DNA of 64,000 bases from NCBI RefSeq assembly GCF_000959365.1, contig NZ_CP009555.1, positions 1,612,001 to 1,676,000 on the forward strand. The letters run 5' to 3'. This document shows positions 36,077 to 44,650 of the stretch, piece by piece. The notes below the pieces were generated by a model that searched no databases, was not told the DNA's origin, and saw only the letters and a program-made list of their open reading frames with translations. The stretch comes from Burkholderia oklahomensis C6786. Its GTDB lineage: Bacteria; Pseudomonadota; Gammaproteobacteria; Burkholderiales; Burkholderiaceae. The stretch's first letter is position 1, and the number at the start of each line of letters is the position of its first letter. The translations under genes were made by a program, and so were the position numbers.

Positions 36077-37021
36077 CTACCCGCCTCGCGCCGCGCCGGC
36101 GCGGTCGGCGATCTCGTTCCACAGATGCATCGCCGCGTACGCACGCCACGGACGCCACGCGTCGGTCCGGCGGCGCTGGCTCGCCGGACGGTCGAGCGCA
36201 GGATCGCGCGCGGCGATCGCCTGCATCAGCACGAGATCGGTCGCCGGCCACGCATCGGCGTCGCGCCACGCACGCATCGCGACGTATTCGACGGTCCACG
36301 GGCCGATCCCCGGCAGCGCAAGCAGTGCGGCGCGCACGCCGGCCGGGTCCGTCGCGTACGCGTCGAGCGGCACGTCGCCCGCAGCGACCGCGCGCGCGAC
36401 GCCCTGCAGCGCGGCGACGCGCTTGCCCGGCATCCCGATGCGCGACAAGTCGCATGCGGCGAGCGCGGCGGGTTCGGGAAAACGCCAGCCGGTCGCGCGC
36501 TGCAGATGATGGTCGGCGAGCTGCTCGCCCGCGCGCTCGACGAGCCGCCCGACGATCGTCGTCGCCGCTTTCACGCTCACCTGCTGGCCGACGATCGCGC
36601 GCACGATCAGCTCGAAGGTCGACCACGCGCCCGGCACGCGCAGGCCCGGCGCGGCGTCGACGAGCGGCGCGAGCCAGGCGTCGCGCGCGAAATGCGCACC
36701 GATCGTCGCGGGATCGGCATTCAGATCGAGCATCGTCGCGAGCCGCGCGGCGAAGGCGTCGTCCAGACGCCGCGCCGCATCGCCCTCGACGAGCGCGACG
36801 AGGCAGCGCTTGCGCGGATGCTTGCGCACCGTCAACGCGCCCGCCGCGCCGCGATGGTCGATCGTGCGCAGATACGCGCCGCCCTCGACCGCCTCGACGC
36901 CCGGAATCGCGCGCCCCGCGAAGAAACGCAGCACGCGCGGCCAATCGTATGGCGTTTTGAACGGCAGCTCGAGCACGACGCTGCCGGGCCGCGCGGCGGC
37001 CGACTCGAACGCGGCGCTCAA
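36077..37021 (-). CDS. alkA: DNA-3-methyladenine glycosylase II (AlkA)
   Basis: 314 residues. An AlkA N-terminal domain (about 1-85) is followed by a helix-hairpin-helix glycosylase domain with LPGIGPWTVEYVAMRAW (about 230) and the catalytic Asp in WPATDLVLMQ (about 254). It excises alkylated purines. The TTG start at 37021 is fixed by its TTGA overlap with the ada stop, indicating coupled translation. No ATG near this site gives the full domain. Confidence 0.93.
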   Translation of the reverse strand: MSAAFESAAARPGSVVLELPFKTPYDWPRVLRFFAGRAIPGVEAVEGGAYLRTIDHRGAAGALTVRKHPRKRCLVALVEGDAARRLDDAFAARLATMLDLNADPATIGAHFARDAWLAPLVDAAPGLRVPGAWSTFELIVRAIVGQQVSVKAATTIVGRLVERAGEQLADHHLQRATGWRFPEPAALAACDLSRIGMPGKRVAALQGVARAVAAGDVPLDAYATDPAGVRAALLALPGIGPWTVEYVAMRAWRDADAWPATDLVLMQAIAARDPALDRPASQRRRTDAWRPWRAYAAMHLWNEIADRAGAARGG

Positions 37022-38115
37022 GCTGCGTCGTCCACGGCGAGCGCGACGGGCTCGCCCGCCGCGCGTTGCGCTTCGGCGTCGAGGAGCGCCGCCTTGCGCG
37101 GCAATCCCCATCGATAGCCGGCGAGCGAGCCGCCTTTTTGCACGACGCGGTGACACGGAATCGCGAGCGCGACCGGGTTCGACGCACACGCACTCGCGAC
37201 CGCCCGAACTGCGCGCGGCGCGCCGAGCGCCTCGGCGATCTGCGTGTAGCTGCGCGTCTCGCCGTAAGGAATCCGACGCAATGCGTTCCATACGCGTTGC
37301 TGGAACTCGGTCGCGGCAAGGTCGAGTGGCAGCTCGAAGCGTCGGCGCGTGCCGTTCAGATACGCGTCGACCTGCTCGACGAACGGCGCGATCCGCGCGG
37401 GCGACTCGACGAGCTCCGCGTTCGCGAACGCCGCCTTCAGTTCGTCGACGAGCGCCGCTGCGGCGTCGCCGAACGCAATCTTGCAGATGCCCTTGCTCGT
37501 CGCCGCGACGAGCACGACGCCGAGCCGCGTGTCGGCGGTCGCGTACTCGATCGTCAGCCCGGCGCCTTTGCGGCGGAACGCGGACGGCGACATGCCGAGC
37601 TCGCGCGGCACCGACTCGTAGAGCCGCGACGGCGAGTTGAAGCCTGCGTCGACGGCCGCGCGCGTGACGGCGACGCCGCTTTGCAGCGCGTCGCGCAACG
37701 CGGCGCCGCGCTGCGCGGCCTGGTATTGGCGCGGCGACACGCCGACGACGCGCTTGAAGAGGCGCTGCAGGTGGAACGGGCTCACGTGGACGGCGTCGCT
37801 CAGCTGCGCGAGCGTGAAGCGGTCCTGACGATGTGCGTCGAGCACCGCGCACGCGCGATTGACGATTTCGAGCTCGCGCGGCAGCCCTTCGGGCTGGCAG
37901 CGCTTGCACGGGCGATAACCGGCCGAGCGCGCGGCGCCCGTGTCGGCGAAGAACGACACGTTTTCGCGCCTCGGCAGCCGCGACGCGCACGACGGCCGGC
38001 AGAACACGCCCGTCGTGCTGACCGCGTAGCAGAACGCGCCGTCGGCATCGGCGTCGCGCGCGACGAGCGCGGCCCAGCGCGCGTCGTCGGTCGAATAGGC
38101 TGGCTTCTTCATCAT
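37018..38115 (-). CDS. ada: Bifunctional Ada regulator / O6-methylguanine-DNA methyltransferase
   Basis: 365 residues. The N-terminal zinc domain has the four Cys of the methyl-phosphotriester acceptor (TTGVFCRPSCASR near 38-44, and KRCQPEG near 73). An AraC-type helix-turn-helix follows (about 85-180), then the C-terminal MGMT domain with the active-site PCHRV (near 322). It repairs methyl lesions and, once methylated, activates the ada-alkA operon, which it starts here. Confidence 0.96.
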   Translation of the reverse strand: MMKKPAYSTDDARWAALVARDADADGAFCYAVSTTGVFCRPSCASRLPRRENVSFFADTGAARSAGYRPCKRCQPEGLPRELEIVNRACAVLDAHRQDRFTLAQLSDAVHVSPFHLQRLFKRVVGVSPRQYQAAQRGAALRDALQSGVAVTRAAVDAGFNSPSRLYESVPRELGMSPSAFRRKGAGLTIEYATADTRLGVVLVAATSKGICKIAFGDAAAALVDELKAAFANAELVESPARIAPFVEQVDAYLNGTRRRFELPLDLAATEFQQRVWNALRRIPYGETRSYTQIAEALGAPRAVRAVASACASNPVALAIPCHRVVQKGGSLAGYRWGLPRKAALLDAEAQRAAGEPVALAVDDAA

Positions 38116-38331
38116 GACCTCGCAAAGGCGGAACGGATGCCTGTCACTGTAGACGTCGACTCGGCCGCCTACGCGCTGATTCTTGCGCTCTCATTCGAAC
38201 CGCCGACACACGGATGTCACACAATCGTCCGATCCATTGCCGCAACCGCGCACAAGCACCGCGTCGGCCCTATTTTGTTGCGGTGCGGATGCGACAGATT
38301 GCCGTCCTGACGTTTTTTTACACAAAGAATA
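38116..38331. other. Control region of ada and upstream of the small-RNA candidate
   Basis: No gene. It should hold the ada promoter on the minus strand. A T-run near 38313-38319 and an A-rich patch make it AT-richer toward the small-RNA promoter. Confidence 0.4.
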
Positions 38332-38360
38332 TTGCGTCGCACCATCCGGATGTGTATAGT
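38332..38360 (+). promoter_or_regulatory. Promoter of a short transcript
   Basis: TTGCGT, a 17-base spacer and TATAGT lie about 65 bases upstream of a strong terminator with no gene between. Confidence 0.75.
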
Positions 38361-38365
38361 TGGAA

Positions 38366-38429
38366 CTGTCTCCTCCATGTCTCCTCCTGATATGGATTAA
38401 GCCCGTTCGAACGCGAACGGGCTTTTTTT
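38366..38429 (+). ncRNA. Candidate small regulatory RNA with two anti-Shine-Dalgarno motifs
   Basis: About 64 bases from the predicted start to the end of a T run. The 5' half carries TGTCTCCTCC twice (38367-38376 and 38378-38388 region), complementary to GGAGGAGACA-type ribosome-binding sites. The 3' half is a perfect 9-bp terminator stem (GCCCGTTCG / CGAACGGGC, loop AACG) with seven T, as in Hfq-bound sRNAs. No open frame fits. The layout recalls short CU-rich sRNAs described in Burkholderia, but I cannot assign a named family. Confidence 0.65.
38399..38429 (+). terminator. Rho-independent terminator of the small-RNA candidate
   Basis: The 11-bp stem aagcccgttcg / cgaacgggctt with a 4-base loop runs into seven T. 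Confidence 0.93.
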
Positions 38430-38513
38430 CGTCCATCGATTTTGCACCGTCCGTCCGCGTGTCGCACGGACCGTCTACACTCGGTAAGACTTCCCCCGAA
38501 GGAGACGTCTCCG

Positions 38514-38930
38514 ATGAAATTCCACATCCACGAGATCGATCACGTGGTGCTGCGTGTCGCCGATCTGGCGGCGATAACGCGTTTCTATTGCGACGTGCTC
38601 GGCTGCCACGTCGAAAAGGAGCAGCGGGATTTGGGGCTCGTCCAGCTGCGCGCCGGACGCTCGCTGATCGACCTGCTCGCGGTCGGCGCGTCGATCGACC
38701 GGCCGGACAGCGGGGCGCCGGGAAAGGGCCGGAACATGGACCACCTGTGCCTGCGCGTCGAACCGTTCGACGCGGCCGCGCTGCATGCGCATCTCGCCGC
38801 ACACGGCGCACGGCCGGGCGACGAAGCGCGGCGCTACGGCGCGGACGGCTACGGGCCGTCGATCTACCTGTTCGATCCGGAAGGGAACATGGTCGAGCTC
38901 AAGGGGCCGCCGGAGGCTGTCGCGTCCTGA
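38514..38930 (+). CDS. VOC superfamily protein (glyoxalase/dioxygenase-like)
   Basis: 138 residues with paired beta-alpha-beta-beta-beta modules. Metal-ligand positions are His in IDHVVLRV (about 9), His in MDHLCLRV (about 76) and Glu in NMVELKGP (about 128). It probably coordinates a divalent metal; the substrate is unknown (related to fosfomycin-resistance and glyoxalase-type proteins). AAGGAGACG precedes the ATG. That site is complementary to the motif in the small-RNA candidate just upstream. Confidence 0.87.
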   Translation: MKFHIHEIDHVVLRVADLAAITRFYCDVLGCHVEKEQRDLGLVQLRAGRSLIDLLAVGASIDRPDSGAPGKGRNMDHLCLRVEPFDAAALHAHLAAHGARPGDEARRYGADGYGPSIYLFDPEGNMVELKGPPEAVAS

Positions 38931-39052
38931 GCGCGGGGGCGCATCCCGGCAAGCCGGGATCAGGAACCGGTGCCAGAGCCGAACAGCGTGGCTTCGCTCC
39001 GGCTGATGCGCGACAATCCGCCCCGCGCGCAGCTCACCGCTTCTCCATCCGC

Positions 39053-39607
39053 TCAGGCGCCTTCTCGCGCCTTCAACACCGTCCACTCGATCGCGACCGG
39101 ATCGTGCGTCGCGCTCGACAGCCACGCCGCGCCGTCCTGAATCGTGCACTGCAGACGCATCGTGCGCTCGGCGATGCCGCCCAGCGCGGCCGCGACGCCG
39201 TCGGCCAGCGACGTCACCTGCACATTGCGCAGCCGCTCGACCTTGCCGCGCACGCCCTGCCACCAGATGTCCGACGTGCGGCCGCCGTACGCGATCACGT
39301 TCACCTGGTTGGCGCGGCCGCTCGCTTTCGCGATGCGTCGCTCGTCGGGCTGGCCGATGTCGATCCAGATCTCGATCGCGCCCGTCAGGTCCTTTTGCCA
39401 GAGATCGGGCTCGTCGGTGTCCGACAGCCCCTTGCAGAACTCGAGCCGCTCGTGCGCGAACAGCGCGAACGCGGCGATGCGCACCATCATCCGCTCGTCC
39501 GTCTCGGACGGATGGCGAGCGACGGTGAGCGAGTGATCGGCATAGTAGTGCCGGTCCATGTCGGCGATTTGCAGCTCCGCCTTGTAGATCGTCGATTTGA
39601 GCGCCAT
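39053..39607 (-). CDS. yaeQ: YaeQ family protein
   Basis: 184 residues, the usual YaeQ length, with family blocks HPSETDERMMVRIAAFAL (about 32), WIDIGQPDERRIAKAS (about 83) and an RmlC/PD-(D/E)XK-like beta core. It was reported once as a suppressor of RfaH loss in E. coli, and its molecular role is not established. Confidence 0.9.
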   Translation of the reverse strand: MALKSTIYKAELQIADMDRHYYADHSLTVARHPSETDERMMVRIAAFALFAHERLEFCKGLSDTDEPDLWQKDLTGAIEIWIDIGQPDERRIAKASGRANQVNVIAYGGRTSDIWWQGVRGKVERLRNVQVTSLADGVAAALGGIAERTMRLQCTIQDGAAWLSSATHDPVAIEWTVLKAREGA

Positions 39608-39806
39608 TCAGCATCGGGGCCCATGCGGGCCGTTGATTCGGGTCGGGGCGTGATGATACCGAATGCGCGATGGCCGCGCGACGATGCGCGGACGGCACCG
39701 AAGGCGGCGGCGGCAAACGCAGCACGGCCCGACGCGCGCCGGGCCGTGAGATCTCGCCGCACGCGGGCCATGCCCGAGTGCGGCGCCGGAAGCGAATGCG
39801 GCCGCG

Positions 39807-40154
39807 TTACTGCTTGACGAAGCGCGAGTCGGCCCAGAGACCTTGCTGGTCGCTGTTCTCCGCGCTCACGAACTGCACGTCGCCGTTGTCGACGCTGACG
39901 ATCCGGAAACGCTGGCCCTCCGGCACCGACAGGCAGCGGTAGTCGTCGAAATACTGCTGCTTTGCCTGCGACTGGCCGTCGCGCTCATGATTCAGTACGG
40001 AATCCAGATTGTCTTTCGACAGGCATCCCCAGGCATTCTTGGTAAGCTGGATTTCCTGCTGCGGCTTGAGCGGCGCGTCGCCGCTCGCCTGCGCCACTGA
40101 AAATGCAACGATGCCGCTCGTCAACATCAGAAAAAGACCGGTTCGCTTCATCAT
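39807..40154 (-). CDS. Small secreted protein of unknown function
   Basis: 115 residues, not recognised. It has a clear signal peptide (TGLFLMLTSGIVAFSVAQAS, cleavage near 22) and a mature domain of about 90 residues with two Cys (about 42 and 73) that could form a disulfide. The ATG pair at 40154/40151 has GGGAGA upstream. Confidence 0.72.
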   Translation of the reverse strand: MMKRTGLFLMLTSGIVAFSVAQASGDAPLKPQQEIQLTKNAWGCLSKDNLDSVLNHERDGQSQAKQQYFDDYRCLSVPEGQRFRIVSVDNGDVQFVSAENSDQQGLWADSRFVKQ

Positions 40155-40641
40155 GTCGTGTCTCCCATTCGCTCGGGTCATGAGCTCGGGTTAGCTATGT
40201 ATTTAAAGGCTTGCGTCGACCCGCGTCTTCTCATGCTAGAAGATGAGAAGGCGATCTCAAGCACATTCGTTGTGCGACCGCAATAGCGACGAATTGCCGC
40301 ACCCGCCGCGCAGCTTCGTTTGTGGAGCACGCCGCCGCGCCCGGTTGCGACACGAATGCGTTTTCCGGATTATTCGGATGCCCAAAAGTCTTGCCCTACA
40401 TGCCTTTCAGTCGCGCGCGGTTTTCCACGATGAACGAGTTGGATAATTCAAAAGAAGACGATTCGCGATTTGGTGCATCGCACATAAAGTCGTCGAAAAA
40501 TATCGCGCCGCCGCATCGCAATTTTTCTGATCTGCGGAATACAAGAAAAATGCCAGGCGCTTTCGCACCCGGCATTCGTTCCGTCGTCATACGCGCCATG
40601 CCCTGAGCGGCTTGGCGCTAAGGCGTACACGACGGCCGGCG
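40155..40641. other. AT-richer intergenic stretch
   Basis: No supported gene. It contains an 8-bp inverted repeat CTTCTCAT / ATGAGAAG at 40227-40250 and an imperfect hairpin at about 40551-40576 (ATGCCAGGCGC / GCACCCGGCAT). Base composition is lower in GC than around it. Confidence 0.5.
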
Positions 40642-41202
40642 TTATTCGCGGCCGTGCAATTCCGCATTCGGCTGGGCGACGAAATAATCGCGCTGGAAAA
40701 TGCACATTCTCAATGCGTTGTGATATTGGCCGTTGCCGAAAAACTCTTCGATCAATTCGGCCTCGTGCTGAAAACCGCATTTCTCGTAAACCCGAATCGC
40801 CGCGGCATTCGATTTGTCGACGATCAAATACAGCTTGCGCAGGTTCAGCACCTTGAACGCGTATTCGACGGCGAGCCGGGTCGCGCGCGTCGCGTACCCG
40901 CGTCCCTGCCGGTTCGGCGCGATGATGATCTGGAACTCGCCGCGACGATGGATGTAATCGAGCTCGATCAGTTCGACGAGACCGACGAGTTCGCCGTCCG
41001 GATCGGCCGCGACGAAGCGGCGCTCGCGCTGGTCGTGCACGTGCTGATCGTATAGCTGCGACAGCTCCGTAAACGTTTCGTACGGCTCTTCGAACCAGTA
41101 ACGCATGATCTTCGCGTCGTTGTTCAGTTCGTGGACGAAACGGAGATCCTGACGCTCGAGCGGTCTCAGCGCGAGCGTATGTTGTTCGTTCTGAATTTGC
41201 AT
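40642..41202 (-). CDS. speG: Spermidine N1-acetyltransferase SpeG
   Basis: 186 residues of the GNAT family. It carries the SpeG hallmark [12 protein letters not shown] (about 33-44), [16 protein letters not shown] and the acetyl-CoA loop QGRGYATRA (about 97). It acetylates spermidine or spermine, lowering polyamine toxicity. The ATG at 41202 has AAGGA about 10 bases upstream. Acetylated polyamines are the likely substrates of the HDAC-like enzyme encoded at 26.7 kb. Confidence 0.92.
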   Translation of the reverse strand: MQIQNEQHTLALRPLERQDLRFVHELNNDAKIMRYWFEEPYETFTELSQLYDQHVHDQRERRFVAADPDGELVGLVELIELDYIHRRGEFQIIIAPNRQGRGYATRATRLAVEYAFKVLNLRKLYLIVDKSNAAAIRVYEKCGFQHEAELIEEFFGNGQYHNALRMCIFQRDYFVAQPNAELHGRE

Positions 41203-41365
41203 GGTGGTGGTTGTCCTTGAGTCATTCGGAGAACTGCGTGCGGGCGGCATGGACACCCGGGCAAGCGCGGAGTGCGTCGAAGGATGCATCGACGGAAAAT
41301 GACTGCGGGCCCTGGTACAGAGCCTAAAATGAATCGAGGGTTCCCGCCCCGGGAGGGAGGCTATC

Positions 41366-41536
41366 GTGATCGAGCAAGTGATACTGGGCGTTTTTCTCGT
41401 ACTGCCGCTTCTCATCGTCGCGGTGTTGTACTCCGACGAACTCTGGCAGGAGCACCGCCTGCAGCATCCGCGCGACGAGCACGCGCCGCATATCGACTGG
41501 CGCCATCCGTGGCGCATCCTGCGGCGAGGGCATTGA
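41366..41536 (+). CDS. Small single-pass membrane protein (56 residues)
   Basis: GTG start with an excellent GGGAGGGAGG site 8 bases upstream. An N-terminal hydrophobic helix ([18 protein letters not shown], residues 5-22) is followed by a polar, His/Arg-rich tail with [19 protein letters not shown]. Not recognised. It is divergent from speG, separated by 163 bases. The codon use and RBS make it a credible gene despite its size. Confidence 0.65.
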   Translation: MIEQVILGVFLVLPLLIVAVLYSDELWQEHRLQHPRDEHAPHIDWRHPWRILRRGH

Positions 41537-41850
41537 CGACGTCGAGCCGTCCGCGCCGCGGCCGCGTGGATTTGCCGCATCCGAGCAGACATCCGCCGCG
41601 CATCGGCACGGCGGCGACGGAGAACGCACGGCGCGCAGTTCCGGATGCCGCGCACGCATGATTTCATTCGATACGCCGAATCCGGTGACAAGCCAGGTTC
41701 GGCGTTTGCTTGTGCGGCGTCGCACGCCGTGCGCGAACCGAACCGGTTGCACGGCGAACCGATTCGGACCACTGCAGATCGTTCGGGGCGCCGCGGTCCG
41801 ATACAAAAAAAGGCGCCCGAAGGCGCCCTTGGTCTGCGAAATCGCGCGAC
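41537..41850. other. Intergenic stretch
   Basis: No supported gene. It includes the minus-strand terminator of the small lipoprotein gene at 41805-41828. Confidence 0.5.
41805..41828 (-). terminator. Terminator of the small lipoprotein gene
   Basis: Read on the minus strand, GGCGCC-TTCG-GGCGCC is followed by seven T. Confidence 0.9.
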
Positions 41851-42006
41851 TCAGCAGTTTCCTTTCTTCGCTTGTCCGGGCGGGCAGAAGCCGTTGCCCG
41901 GGCCGCCCTGCGGCGCCATGATGACGCCCGGCTGATCCGGCACGTAGACCGCGCAGCCGCTCAGGACACCTGCGGAAACCGCCAAAGCGATGATGATTTT
42001 CTTCAT
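41851..42006 (-). CDS. Small lipoprotein (51 residues)
   Basis: A lipoprotein signal (KKIIIALAVSAGVLSGC, Cys 18 in a perfect lipobox) is followed by a short Pro/Gly-rich mature part with three further Cys (PGNGFCPPGQAKKGNC end). It ends in its own terminator. It lies downstream of the DUF4382 lipoprotein gene (gap 64 bases) and may be cotranscribed with it. Function unknown. Confidence 0.75.
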   Translation of the reverse strand: MKKIIIALAVSAGVLSGCAVYVPDQPGVIMAPQGGPGNGFCPPGQAKKGNC

Positions 42007-42070
42007 GTTATTTCCCCGTTGATGGTGGAAACGGAAGGGGCCGCACCCCTTCCGTTCGTTTTACCGACGA

Positions 42071-43228
42071 TCAGAACCCGAAATTGACGTTCGAGACCGA
42101 GCCCGTGCTGATGTTCACAGGCTGCTGCTGCGTCGCGCCGTTCGCCGCGTCGGCTTCGATCGTGTACTGGCCTGCGACGGTCGGCACCGCGCCCATCACG
42201 ACCGGCAGCGAACCCGAGTACGTGCCGACGACCGGCGCCGCGGTCGGCAGCGTCAGCGCGTAGGCGCCGGTATCGAGATTCGCGTTCGCCGACGCGATCT
42301 CATAAGGCAGCGAGTTCACCATCTGCAGTGCACGCAGGATCGCATCCGCGCTCGCCGTGGCCGTGCCGCTCACGACGTTCATCGTCGATGCAGGCAGCGC
42401 GATCGGCGCGGACGACGTCGACACCGACGTCGTCGTGTTCACGACGACGGGCACCGAACGGACGATCCCGGTCGACACGTTGTTCTGCGCGATCACGACG
42501 TCGTAGTTGCCGTTCGTCGAGCTCTGCACGAGCGGCGTCAGCACGAAGTGGCCGCTGCTGTCGGCGAGGGTGCCCTTGATCACGTGGCCGTTCTGCTCGG
42601 CGTAGACCGTCGCACCGGCTTCGTTCGGCGCGACGTAGCCGTCGATCGCGCCGCTGACGACGGTCGGCGTCGCGGTCACGACGGGCTTGAGCGCGTACGT
42701 GCCGTTGCCGCGCTGGACGATCGACTTGCACGCGTTGAAGTCGAGAACGAGATCGACGAGCGTGTTCGGCTGAACCGTGAACGGCGTGATGATCTTGTAG
42801 CCGCTTTGCGTCGCGCTCGGCGTTGCGAGCGGTTGCTCGGTGCCGCCCGTCGGCACGACCGAGTTCGCGAGCGTGTTGCCCTGGTTCTGCGCAAGCACGA
42901 GACGCACTTGCTGATACTGGCCGGCCGGCAGCGCGTTCTGGCCAAGATCGGCGAGCACACCGTTGGTCAGCGACAGCAGGTCGACCTTCTGCGGCGTCGC
43001 GAGTGCGACGTCGGTCCAGCCGGCGTCGTTGTCGCCCGCTTGCGCACTCATGTTGACGCGCACCTTCGAGACAGTCACAAAGATATGATCAAAGCCGCAC
43101 GACGGCGCATCGGTCATCGCGACGTGCAGCGTGCCGGTTTGCGTGCCGCCGCCGTCACCGCCGCCGCAGCCGGCAAGCGAGATCGACGCGGCGGCCGCCA
43201 GGCCGAGAATCTTCCAAATTGTTTTCAT
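42071..43228 (-). CDS. DUF4382 domain lipoprotein
   Basis: 385 residues. A lipobox (SLAGC, Cys about 21) is followed by a Gly-rich spacer and a DUF4382 domain (about 32-195; LHVAMTDAPSCGFDHIFVTV, LPAGQYQQVRLVL). A carboxypeptidase-regulatory-like beta sandwich (about 200-270) and a second Ser/Thr/Ala-rich beta domain follow. It is probably anchored in the outer membrane and binds a ligand or surface partner. ATG at 43228 with GGGGGGTG upstream; the in-frame ATG four codons earlier is less likely. Confidence 0.85.
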   Translation of the reverse strand: MKTIWKILGLAAAASISLAGCGGGDGGGTQTGTLHVAMTDAPSCGFDHIFVTVSKVRVNMSAQAGDNDAGWTDVALATPQKVDLLSLTNGVLADLGQNALPAGQYQQVRLVLAQNQGNTLANSVVPTGGTEQPLATPSATQSGYKIITPFTVQPNTLVDLVLDFNACKSIVQRGNGTYALKPVVTATPTVVSGAIDGYVAPNEAGATVYAEQNGHVIKGTLADSSGHFVLTPLVQSSTNGNYDVVIAQNNVSTGIVRSVPVVVNTTTSVSTSSAPIALPASTMNVVSGTATASADAILRALQMVNSLPYEIASANANLDTGAYALTLPTAAPVVGTYSGSLPVVMGAVPTVAGQYTIEADAANGATQQQPVNISTGSVSNVNFGF

Positions 43229-43601
43229 GACACCCCCCAACTATGGTCTCGGTGAGCGAAGGATACGCAGCGAATCAGTGTCCGTCTTTTATCCTTTTGC
43301 AACCAGCCGTAACTTCTGCATCTTGTGTTTCAAAACGGCCGGGAGAGGCTTGACAGTATGAGGAGAAGGCGGGAGTTAGGGGAAACTCCATGATGGTTTG
43401 GCGGTGTTTGAAGAAGTCGAATCGGCCGGCGACGAATGTGAAAGATTGTTAACTATTGAGTGAGTTTCATTTCGGTTGACCGCGCCTCCAATGCACATTT
43501 TCCTCACCCTCGATGCTATGCGCAGCACTAGAATCAAAAAGCAATTGCGCTGTCGGCAGTACGAGAACTAGCACATGCGACGGGTGTGAACGATAAGGAT
43601 C
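43229..43601. other. AT-richer intergenic stretch
   Basis: No gene seen. Base composition falls toward the low-GC gene that follows. A TTGACA word at 43349-43354 lacks a convincing -10 box. Confidence 0.45.
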
Positions 43602-44489
43602 TTGGTGCTGCCGTGCCTATTGGTGGCGACGCTTGGCGCTTGCAATAGCTTCACAGCAAACAGGAAGCGTCCATTGCCTCGGCGAGCCCGCAGCAGCCAG
43701 CGTCTGCGAGCAGTTCCAACAACGCCTCCCCACCGCCCCCCTGCGCCCGTTGCCGCGCCCGAACCTCCTCCGCCCTCTCATCAATACGCGATGGAACAAG
43801 ACGGTACATATGGCTACGAGCCGGCCTTAAGTGAGGATGACGTGCGAAGCGGAAAAGCAGCGAAGCCCCTCGTCATGATGCGTTATGTCAGTCTTCGGGA
43901 TGGAACGTACGTATTGCTGATGCTTGATCCGGACAACGAAAATGATGCGACGCGCGTGACATGCCAAGCACCGTGCAATTTTGCGAAAGTGCAGATCATG
44001 TCCGGCACGATGGTGCTAAAGACCGAGACGATTCGTGTCGCGCCGAATTCGCTGATAGGCGCAATGCTGGAAGACGCCTTATCGGACCAATTAAGACCGT
44101 ATGGCCAGACTGCACCAATGCCTCGGCCAGTTGCCGTTCCATCCATCAATAACCCGGCAACGACCTCGATTCAGTCGACACCACAAGACTCGACGACGGA
44201 ATCAATTCCACAGCAAACAAGTTTCGATTGCTCGAAGGCCAGATCAATTCCTGAATATCTGATCTGCCATGACCCTGAACTCGCGGCGTCCGATCGCGAG
44301 CTCGCGATCATCTATCAGCAAGCAAAAGAAGCGGTTTCCGACAAAGCCGCATTCGCCGATCGCACGCGCAAGCAATGGAATTACCGTCAGAAGAATTGCC
44401 GTGACAAGCGCTGTCTTGTTTCGTGGTACGCCCACCAAAAAGAGGTCTTGACCAAGATCGCTCAGACGGGTGACGTGAGCGCGCAGTGA
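43602..44489 (+). CDS. Lipoprotein with C-terminal LprI/DUF1311-like domain
   Basis: About 295 residues from a TTG start. A lipobox (VATLGAC, Cys about 14) leads into a Pro-rich linker. A central beta domain follows (about 65-150; PLVMMRYVSLRDGTYVLLML). The C-terminal helical domain (about 208-290) resembles LprI, with paired Cys in FDCSKARSIPEYLICHD and NCRDKRCLVSW. LprI-type proteins are periplasmic lysozyme-inhibitor-like. The N-terminal 50 residues read poorly and overlap another open frame, so an old frameshift there is possible. GC is clearly lower than in its neighbours, suggesting acquisition. Confidence 0.68.
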   Translation: MVLPCLLVATLGACNSFTANRKRPLPRRARSSQRLRAVPTTPPHRPPAPVAAPEPPPPSHQYAMEQDGTYGYEPALSEDDVRSGKAAKPLVMMRYVSLRDGTYVLLMLDPDNENDATRVTCQAPCNFAKVQIMSGTMVLKTETIRVAPNSLIGAMLEDALSDQLRPYGQTAPMPRPVAVPSINNPATTSIQSTPQDSTTESIPQQTSFDCSKARSIPEYLICHDPELAASDRELAIIYQQAKEAVSDKAAFADRTRKQWNYRQKNCRDKRCLVSWYAHQKEVLTKIAQTGDVSAQ

Positions 44490-44650
44490 GAGAATCGGCA
44501 TCGCCTGCGTCAGGTCAGCCCAAGAACGGACATGCGGGACCGCTGGGCCCAATCTGCCGCTCTATATGCCGCAGCCGGAATCGACTCCGGACAAGGCTGC
44601 CGGCGATCCGATCCTGCGTCGGTGTTGCCGCGCAATCGTCGGTCGACCGG

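Noticed and set aside
40322..40606. 95-codon plus-strand frame
   Set aside because: Mixed composition, no ribosome-binding site, no resemblance.
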